Position numbers and translations under genes: made by a program
Shown here: positions 1 to 5,340 of the stretch, piece by piece
How the letters are laid out: the number at the start of each line of letters is the position of its first letter
Position numbering within the stretch: the stretch's first letter is position 1
Notes under the pieces: model-generated
Told to the model about the DNA's origin: nothing
The model's database searches: none
Seen by the model: only the letters and a program-made list of their open reading frames with translations
Assembly: GCA_007117555.1 (NCBI GenBank)
Contig: SKGI01000030.1
Span: 1-6,279 of the forward strand
Length of the DNA: 6,279 nucleotides
Reading direction: 5' to 3'
Source of the DNA: Candidatus Izemoplasma sp.
Lineage (GTDB): Bacteria; Bacillota_I; Bacilli_A; Izemoplasmatales; Izemoplasmataceae

Positions 1-17
1 AAAACTCAAAACATGAT

Positions 18-41
18 AAAAGGTCGCCGAGGCGACCCTTT
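18..41 (-). terminator. Rho-independent terminator of the arc/orn operon
   Basis: Read on the minus strand this is a GC-rich hairpin: GGTCGC, a four-base loop CTCG, then GCGACC. It can be extended outward by one G-U and three A-U pairs to about 10 bp, and it runs into TTTTAT. It starts 2 bases after the arcC stop codon and is the only terminator-like hairpin I see, so it marks the end of the six-gene transcript. On the plus strand the same hairpin is followed by a weaker CTTTCTTT tract, so it might also stop a convergent transcript entering from the left. That second role is speculative. Confidence 0.9.
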
Positions 42-43
42 CT

Positions 44-961
44 TTATGCTTTAAACTGAGTCCCTGTCTTTAGCGCAAAAGCCGCAGCCGCTTGGTCTAG
101 TGAAGAAATAACTGCCGTCCTGTTTGCTTTTGAGATAAAGGAGAGACATGCTTCAACTTTAGGTGCCATACTTCCTTGCCCAAAATGTCCCGCATCAAGA
201 TAAGCATGCATCGTTTCAGAATCGACTTCTCGCAAGACTTGTTCGTTTGGTGTATTAAAATGGATGCAGACATGTTCAACAGCCGTGAGAATGACGAGTG
301 TATCCGCATCGACAAGTTCCGCAATTTTAGCACTGGCAAAATCTTTATCGATTACGGCTGCGACACCACTATAGCGCTGATTTCTCTTGATAACCGGAAT
401 GCCGCCACCGCCGGCACAGATGACAATGTGGCCCGCCTTGAGCGCGGCGTTGATCACAGCTTTTTCGACCACATCGACAGGAAGGGGCGATGGGACAACG
501 CGACGATAACCCCGACCACTGTCTTCTTTCATGACATAGCCTTTCTCTGCTTGTAACCGAAGACTCGTTTCATGGTCATAAAATGCGCCGATGGGTTTGC
601 TTGGAGCGCTGAAACGAGGATCTTTTGCGTCGACAACCACTTGAGTCACGATGGTCGCAACGGTTTTATGTGCCTCGATGGCACGCAGTCGATTGTCGAG
701 TGCGTTTTGAAGATGGTAGCCAATATACCCTTGGCTCATTGCGCCACACTCAGGGAATGGCATCTCAGGGGTATTTGATGAGTCCGCAAAAGCTAAATTA
801 ATCATTCCAACTTGTGGGCCATTGCCGTGTACAAGAACAACCTCATGCCCTGCCGCAATTAAATCTGCAATAGGGACAACGACTTGTTCAAGTAAAGCTT
901 TTTGTTCTTCAGGTGTATTGCCTAAAGCGTTACCGCCTAACGAAATGACAAACCTACGCAT
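44..961 (-). CDS. arcC: carbamate kinase (ADI pathway, ATP-forming step)
   Basis: Carbamate kinase transfers the phosphate of carbamoyl phosphate to ADP, giving ATP plus carbamate, which decays to CO2 and ammonia. It is the cytoplasmic energy-yielding last step of the arginine deiminase pathway. The 305-residue product has the amino-acid-kinase fold signatures of this family: LGGNALG at 8-14, HGNGPQVG at 45-52, MSQGYIGYHLQ around 75-85, a DSGRGYRRVVPSP stretch at 147-159, GGGGIPV at 184-190, DKDFASAKIAE at 205-215 and GSMAPKVEA at 263-271. Length is normal for the family (about 310). I chose the ATG at 961-959, which overlaps the arcB stop by 8 bases and puts the first beta strand at the N-terminus. 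A TTG at 973-971 in the same frame would add only four residues and lacks a ribosome site. GC content is about 48%, the highest of the genes counted. A terminator follows directly. Confidence 0.96.
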   Translation of the reverse strand: MRRFVISLGGNALGNTPEEQKALLEQVVVPIADLIAAGHEVVLVHGNGPQVGMINLAFADSSNTPEMPFPECGAMSQGYIGYHLQNALDNRLRAIEAHKTVATIVTQVVVDAKDPRFSAPSKPIGAFYDHETSLRLQAEKGYVMKEDSGRGYRRVVPSPLPVDVVEKAVINAALKAGHIVICAGGGGIPVIKRNQRYSGVAAVIDKDFASAKIAELVDADTLVILTAVEHVCIHFNTPNEQVLREVDSETMHAYLDAGHFGQGSMAPKVEACLSFISKANRTAVISSLDQAAAAFALKTGTQFKA

Positions 962-1973
962 CGCGTCCACCAAGTGTTGCTAACATGACGGCTTTAATCG
1001 TATGCATGCGGTTTTCTGCTTCGGGGAAAACACGGCTTTGTTTAGACTCAATCACTTCGTTCGTGACTTCCATTTCACCTTCTGAAACTTGAGGATACTC
1101 TGCCCCAAACTCTTGAGCAATTTGGGTGCCGATTTCTGTATCCATACCATGGAATGCTGGCAAGCAGTGTAAGAATATCGCACGTTCAGAAGCGTGACGC
1201 ATGAGGTTACGATCTACTTGATAACTATGAAGTTGCTTGATCCGTGAATGCCAAACATCTTTAGGCTCACCCATCGACACCCAAACATCCGTGTAAACAA
1301 CATCGACATCTTGTACACCTACAATAGGATCCTCAGTAAATCGTAAACTACCACCACTTGAATTGGCTAGTTTCTCACAAACGTCGATTAACGATTGCTC
1401 AGGCCATAATTCACGTGGTGCAACGGCTGTAAAGTGTAGACCAAGTTTAGCACAACCAATCATCAAGCTATTACCCATGTTATTGCGCGCATCACCAACA
1501 TAGCTGAATTTGATACCTTTTAATGTGCCAAACTCTTCCTGTATGGTTAAGAAATCGGCTAGCACCTGCGTCGGATGATACATATCAGTTAATCCATTCC
1601 AAACTGGCACACCGGCATACTCAGCCAGCTGTTCAACATCAGTATGCAAATAGCCACGAAATTCAACGCCATCATACATTCTTCCAAGGACACGGGCTGT
1701 ATCCTTAACGGATTCTTTTTTGCCCATTTGCGAACCGCTTGGACCAAGATATGTCGCGCCCATACCCAAATCAAATGCGCCCACTTCAAAAGCACAACGT
1801 GTCCGTGTTGAATCTTTTTGAAACAGTAACACGACATTTTTGCCTGGTAAGTGTTTGTGTGGTGTGCCTACTTCTTTTTCCTTTTTCAATGTTGCAGATA
1901 ATTGAATTAGATACTCAATTTCTTCAGGGGTAAAGTCCAGTAAAGTGATAAAGCTTCTTCCTTTTAAGTTCAT
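954..1973 (-). CDS. arcB: ornithine carbamoyltransferase, catabolic type
   Basis: In the arginine deiminase pathway this enzyme phosphorolyses citrulline to L-ornithine and carbamoyl phosphate. The same fold catalyses the reverse reaction in arginine synthesis. The 339-residue product has the carbamoyl-phosphate site STRTR at 55-59, the SQMGKKES segment at 81-88, HPTQ at 133-136, DARNN at 161-165, the ornithine-binding SMG loop (SMGEP, 233-237) and the HCLPAFH motif at 269-275. The SMG loop supports ornithine rather than aspartate as acceptor. Length is typical for an OTC. The ATG at 1973-1971 has a perfect AGGAGG six bases upstream. The catabolic role is inferred from its place between arcA and arcC, not from residues that I can show to be diagnostic. 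Its last codons overlap the arcC start, so the two are probably translationally coupled. Confidence 0.96.
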   Translation of the reverse strand: MNLKGRSFITLLDFTPEEIEYLIQLSATLKKEKEVGTPHKHLPGKNVVLLFQKDSTRTRCAFEVGAFDLGMGATYLGPSGSQMGKKESVKDTARVLGRMYDGVEFRGYLHTDVEQLAEYAGVPVWNGLTDMYHPTQVLADFLTIQEEFGTLKGIKFSYVGDARNNMGNSLMIGCAKLGLHFTAVAPRELWPEQSLIDVCEKLANSSGGSLRFTEDPIVGVQDVDVVYTDVWVSMGEPKDVWHSRIKQLHSYQVDRNLMRHASERAIFLHCLPAFHGMDTEIGTQIAQEFGAEYPQVSEGEMEVTNEVIESKQSRVFPEAENRMHTIKAVMLATLGGRDA

Positions 1974-1979
1974 GTGTTT

Positions 1980-1985
1980 CCTCCT
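1980..1985 (-). promoter_or_regulatory. arcB ribosome binding site overlapping arcA stop
   Basis: AGGAGG lies six bases before the arcB ATG and shares bases with the arcA TAG stop codon (1986-1984), giving the string TAGGAGG. Ribosomes terminating on arcA therefore sit on the arcB initiation site, which favours coupled translation. It also settles the arcB start. Confidence 0.85.
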
Positions 1986-3195
1986 ATAAATCTTCTCTGT
2001 GGATTGGCATACTCATGCAACGGGGACCGCCTCGTCCTCTAGATAGTTCACTTGATGGAATTTCGATGACTTCAACACCTTTAGCACGCAAGATGTTGTT
2101 TGTAATATGATTGCGCGAATAGACTATGACACAGCCTGGGTGGACTGCGAGCGTGTTTGCACCGTCATTCCACTGCTCACGTTCGCTATGCACAATGTCC
2201 TCCCCACCACAATAAACGAACTCAACATCATGTCCAAGCGTTTCTTTTAATAAAGTTTCAAGATTCGTGACGACTTTTTTGATCTTAAGACCCGACTCAC
2301 CCCGTGTTACTTTGAACAACGTTAAAGTTTTCATAATGCCTGGATGAATGGCAAATAGATGGTGATCGATTTGGGTTAGAACGGTATCAAGATGCATGAA
2401 GGCACGTGTTTTTGGTATATTCAGGGCTAAGATTGTTTCAAAACGTTCATCTGCCGCAAACAAAGTCTCAGAGACATGCTCGATGGCTCGGGGATCTGTC
2501 CGTTTTGATATACCGATCGCCAAAGTTTTCTCGTTGAGAACTAAAATGTCACCGCCTTCGAGACTATAACGATCATCACGTGTAAAATATATGCGATGAT
2601 CTGGCTTCTTGAAGCGCGGATGAAAGCGTAGAATCAAATCACTAAACAGTGTTTCACGTTGACGTGTTCCTGTGGACATGCGATTAATGGTGACACCTTC
2701 TCCGACACTTGCGAATGGATCTCTTTGAAAAAGGATGTTGGGCATGGGATCGGTGTAAAAGGGATACTCATCAATTAAGCCATCCATAATTGATGGTGAT
2801 TTCTTTATCTGAATATCATGGGTTCTAATCCCCTCAATCATCATTTCAACCATTGTGCGAAGCGGGTAGGCGCTGAGTTTATCATATAGCGCCTGCCGAA
2901 TGGATTCCGCTGTGATTTTAGCCTCGCTGATAAAACGATTAATGAACGATTCACGTTGTTCAGGGTGTACATCTAATGCCTCAACAACAAGGTCCACTAA
3001 ATATACTACTTCAACACCTTTGCTCCGCAACGCATTGGCAAAAGCGTCGTGTTCCTGACGGGCAATTTCCAAATACGGAATGTCATCGAAAAGCAGTTTC
3101 TCTAATATATTGGGGGTAAGATTCTCAAGTTCTCTGCCTGGCCGATGCAACAGCACCGTTTTAAGTTTCCCAATTTCTGAATAAACTTGGTTCAT
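1984..3195 (-). CDS. arcA: arginine deiminase
   Basis: Arginine deiminase hydrolyses L-arginine to L-citrulline and ammonia, the first step of the ADI pathway, in the cytoplasm. The 403-residue product starts with the family's LKTVLLHRPG at 11-20, followed by FDDIPYLEIA at 36-45 and EHDAFA at 48-53. The catalytic set of the guanidino-group hydrolases is complete by alignment from memory: Asp159 in QRDPF, Glu213 in EGGD, His268 and Asp270 in MHLD, and nucleophile Cys393 in GRGGPRCMSMP. Length is normal (about 400-420). One local oddity is QRDPF with SVGEG, where many ADIs have TRDPF with a small or Asn residue at the later position. The ATG at 3195-3193 overlaps the alr stop as ATGA and has AGGAGG seven bases upstream. 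Its product citrulline goes to the next gene's enzyme, ArcB. Confidence 0.97.
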   Translation of the reverse strand: MNQVYSEIGKLKTVLLHRPGRELENLTPNILEKLLFDDIPYLEIARQEHDAFANALRSKGVEVVYLVDLVVEALDVHPEQRESFINRFISEAKITAESIRQALYDKLSAYPLRTMVEMMIEGIRTHDIQIKKSPSIMDGLIDEYPFYTDPMPNILFQRDPFASVGEGVTINRMSTGTRQRETLFSDLILRFHPRFKKPDHRIYFTRDDRYSLEGGDILVLNEKTLAIGISKRTDPRAIEHVSETLFAADERFETILALNIPKTRAFMHLDTVLTQIDHHLFAIHPGIMKTLTLFKVTRGESGLKIKKVVTNLETLLKETLGHDVEFVYCGGEDIVHSEREQWNDGANTLAVHPGCVIVYSRNHITNNILRAKGVEVIEIPSSELSRGRGGPRCMSMPIHREDL

Positions 3196-4286
3196 AGTTT
3201 GGCCTCCTTTTCGATGTATAACCGAGGTACACGGTTAGAGATCGAACACAAAACTTCATAATGAATGGTTTGCAAATGCTCTGCAATAACTCCAGCATTC
3301 AAAATACCTGGACCCATCAAAGTGACTTCATCATCAAGATGAATCGTATCATCAATTTTGACGAAAAGCTGATCCATGCACACATTCCCAACAATTGGAT
3401 ATAATTTCCCTTTAATCAGAACAATATGTCCTTTGTGTTGCCGAATCCAACCGTCTGCATAACCAATTGGCAGGACCGCAATGCGGGTGGGATTTTTGGC
3501 TTGATACGTGATTCCATAACCGAGAAACTCCCCTGTTGTGAGTTCTTTGATTTGTGAAACTGTTGTTTTCAATGTGCCAATCGGTATGAGCCCATAATCA
3601 GCTGATTCAAGGGTGTACCCATAAAGACCAATACCGACGCGTGCATGGGTAAATACTTCAAAAATGGATTCATGTTTTAACCAAGCTGATGTATTTGACA
3701 AGTGCGTAATTTTCGGTAGTTTTGGTAAAGTGTTTATCGCTTCCATAAATTGCTTATACTGAAAGTTAACATAGTTTTCATCGTCGTCTGAAGTCGCTAA
3801 GTGTGAGTACACACCTTCAATACATTTCTTTGGATCACTCTCAAGCGCATCATACACTTTACGGAAATCGTTGATTTCTTTGAAACCGAGTCGATTCATG
3901 CCTGAATCAAACTTTAGATGAAACCGAAGCGCACCCTTAAACATCTTAACCGCTTCAAAAAGTTTATGATCACTTAAAGTGAAAACAATATCATATTTAG
4001 CGACTCGTTTTAAGTCTTCAGGCAATAATACGCCCATCATCAAAATTGTGATATCGTGGAATGCTACGCGTAACTCAAGCGCTTCTTCTAATAAACTCAC
4101 CGCAAAAAACTGCACGCCTTCTTCACGTAAACGTTTAACAACTTTGATTGCCCCATGTCCGTAAGCATTCGCTTTAACGACGGCAATTAATGTTCGATCC
4201 GCATGGATTTCGCGCAGGCGTTTAGCATTAGATGCGAGTGCATCTAAGTCGATTTCATACCACGTTTTTCGGTATAACTCACACAT
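3192..4286 (-). CDS. alr: alanine racemase (fold-type III PLP enzyme)
   Basis: Alanine racemase interconverts L- and D-alanine using pyridoxal phosphate. The 364-residue product is full length, with an N-terminal TIM barrel and a C-terminal beta domain. Lys38 in VVKANAYGHG is the PLP-binding lysine. Arg216 in ARVGIGLYG matches the arginine that contacts the PLP ring nitrogen. Tyr261 in GYGITYQA matches the second catalytic base, IGYADGW follows at 274-280, and CMDQ at 303-306 is the usual substrate-site motif. There is no signal peptide, unlike periplasmic broad-specificity racemases. It overlaps orr by 8 bases at its start (ATGTGTGA) and arcA by 4 at its end, so it belongs to the catabolic operon rather than standing alone as a cell-wall gene. 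I infer that it recycles D-alanine from ornithine breakdown. Specificity for serine or another amino acid cannot be excluded from sequence alone. Confidence 0.93.
   Translation of the reverse strand: MCELYRKTWYEIDLDALASNAKRLREIHADRTLIAVVKANAYGHGAIKVVKRLREEGVQFFAVSLLEEALELRVAFHDITILMMGVLLPEDLKRVAKYDIVFTLSDHKLFEAVKMFKGALRFHLKFDSGMNRLGFKEINDFRKVYDALESDPKKCIEGVYSHLATSDDDENYVNFQYKQFMEAINTLPKLPKITHLSNTSAWLKHESIFEVFTHARVGIGLYGYTLESADYGLIPIGTLKTTVSQIKELTTGEFLGYGITYQAKNPTRIAVLPIGYADGWIRQHKGHIVLIKGKLYPIVGNVCMDQLFVKIDDTIHLDDEVTLMGPGILNAGVIAEHLQTIHYEVLCSISNRVPRLYIEKEAKL
3203..3208 (-). promoter_or_regulatory. arcA ribosome binding site inside alr
   Basis: AGGAGG ends seven bases before the arcA ATG and is embedded in the last codons of alr, ahead of the ATGA stop-start overlap. 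It fixes the arcA start and suggests reinitiation by ribosomes finishing alr. Confidence 0.85.
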
Positions 4287-5337
4287 AAACTTTCCTCACA
4301 TATTTTGACGTCATGAGACTTAATACACTACCATAAGTAAGTCGGAATCGCAGTATGTCACCGACTTGATAAGATTGCTTTATATGTGTCAAATCAACAA
4401 TGAGATGATCGCTTGAGCTGCCAATCAAGCGTACATCTTGATCTTCAGGCATGAGTTCATGATAATCAACATCTTGTTTACCAATAGCAAGAATACCGCG
4501 GTCCATAAGTCCATAGTCTTCAAATTGTGGTGTCTTACCAAACGCATTCATACCAATGCTCCCCATCGGTATGGAAGGTTTTTTCTTAATTTCGACTAAA
4601 TCACATTCAAGGATAAACACATCTTGATACAAATCCGGCATATCTTTTCCATAGGCTGTCTCACGACCTAGCACAATGGCTTCTCCTATGCGTAAGTTAT
4701 TGATGAAAGCTGGGTGTTGACCGGCCTCTAACAAATATAGGTGTGATGAATTGCCTCCTGAAATCATATCAAATTCTAACTGGTAATTTTGCTTAAGTTT
4801 CACAATCATATCGCCAAGGCGACCAAGTGATTCCTGATCAGGTATGACACCACCATAACAAGTAAGATTTGTCCCTAAACCATACAAATCGATGTGCGAA
4901 AGTAATAAAATTGATTCGACCATTTGTTCGATGTCAGCTTTAAAAAATACGCCTTCTCTAAGGTCTCCTACATCCATCATTAAAATGATTTTATGTTTAA
5001 TGTTAAGTTTTTTTGCAGCTTCATTAAGTGCTTTAATGGTTTCAAGTTCGGAGTTTAACGATATGTTCGCAACACGAACCACTGTGTCAACTTCATGTAA
5101 AGACGGGATGCGAAGCAACATCTTTTGCAAATGAGTTTGCATGTTTTTTAAGTTCACAATACGCGAATCAGCAAGATAATCAACATGACAGTTGTTGAGT
5201 ATGTCAATCAATGTTTGGTCAGCACAAAAAACCTTTGTGACCACACTAACACTAATCCCGTGTTCTGCACATAGGGATGTAATCTTATCGACATTATGAC
5301 GATACTTTGCACGATCAATGATGACCCTGGGGTACAT
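4279..5337 (-). CDS. orr: ornithine racemase
   Basis: This enzyme epimerises L-ornithine to D-ornithine, the substrate of D-ornithine 4,5-aminomutase in anaerobic ornithine degradation. The 352-residue product is a PLP-dependent fold-type III racemase from a branch distinct from classical Alr. Its signatures are VVTKVFC with the presumed PLP lysine Lys35, ADSRI at 56-60, DVGDLREG at 122-129, GLGTNLTCYGG at 153-163, SGGNSS at 193-198, INNLRIGEA at 212-220, GRETAYG at 224-230, IGKQDVD at 285-291 and SSSDHL at 307-312. I recall these as typical of clostridial Orr proteins. The neighbours support the call: a MutL-type B12-mutase reactivase upstream and ornithine-producing arcAB downstream. It starts 3 bases after the mutL stop with a good ribosome site. 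The related YhfX-like proteins are the main alternative, but they lack this context. Confidence 0.9.
   Translation of the reverse strand: MYPRVIIDRAKYRHNVDKITSLCAEHGISVSVVTKVFCADQTLIDILNNCHVDYLADSRIVNLKNMQTHLQKMLLRIPSLHEVDTVVRVANISLNSELETIKALNEAAKKLNIKHKIILMMDVGDLREGVFFKADIEQMVESILLLSHIDLYGLGTNLTCYGGVIPDQESLGRLGDMIVKLKQNYQLEFDMISGGNSSHLYLLEAGQHPAFINNLRIGEAIVLGRETAYGKDMPDLYQDVFILECDLVEIKKKPSIPMGSIGMNAFGKTPQFEDYGLMDRGILAIGKQDVDYHELMPEDQDVRLIGSSSDHLIVDLTHIKQSYQVGDILRFRLTYGSVLSLMTSKYVRKVYV
4294..4297 (-). promoter_or_regulatory. alr ribosome binding site inside orr
   Basis: GAGG (within TGAGGAAAG) lies seven bases before the alr ATG and inside the last codons of orr. It is weaker than the sites of orr, arcA and arcB, but well spaced, and supports the start that overlaps the orr stop. 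Confidence 0.6.
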
Positions 5338-5340
5338 AAG

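Noticed and set aside
176..778. Plus-strand open frames opposite arcC (176-556 and 572-778)
   Set aside because: They lie wholly antisense to a well-conserved carbamate kinase gene, have no ribosome sites and their translations resemble no family I know.
1523..1933. Open frames on both strands within arcB
   Set aside because: They are shadows of the conserved OTC reading frame, with low-complexity translations and no initiation signals.
1974..1983. Internal promoter between arcA and arcB
   Set aside because: The gap is only 10 bases and is filled by the ribosome site. I saw no convincing -35/-10 pair there or at any other junction.
3192..5337. Two racemases as a recent tandem duplication
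   Set aside because: Both are fold-type III PLP enzymes, but their signature motifs differ throughout (VVKANAYGHG versus VVTKVFC, ARVGIGLYG versus SGGNSS). They are anciently separate subfamilies.
3192..5337. Mycoplasma-type genetic code with TGA as tryptophan
   Set aside because: TGA ends both orr and alr at normal family lengths and at junctions with properly placed downstream starts, and Trp is encoded by TGG in the genes here.
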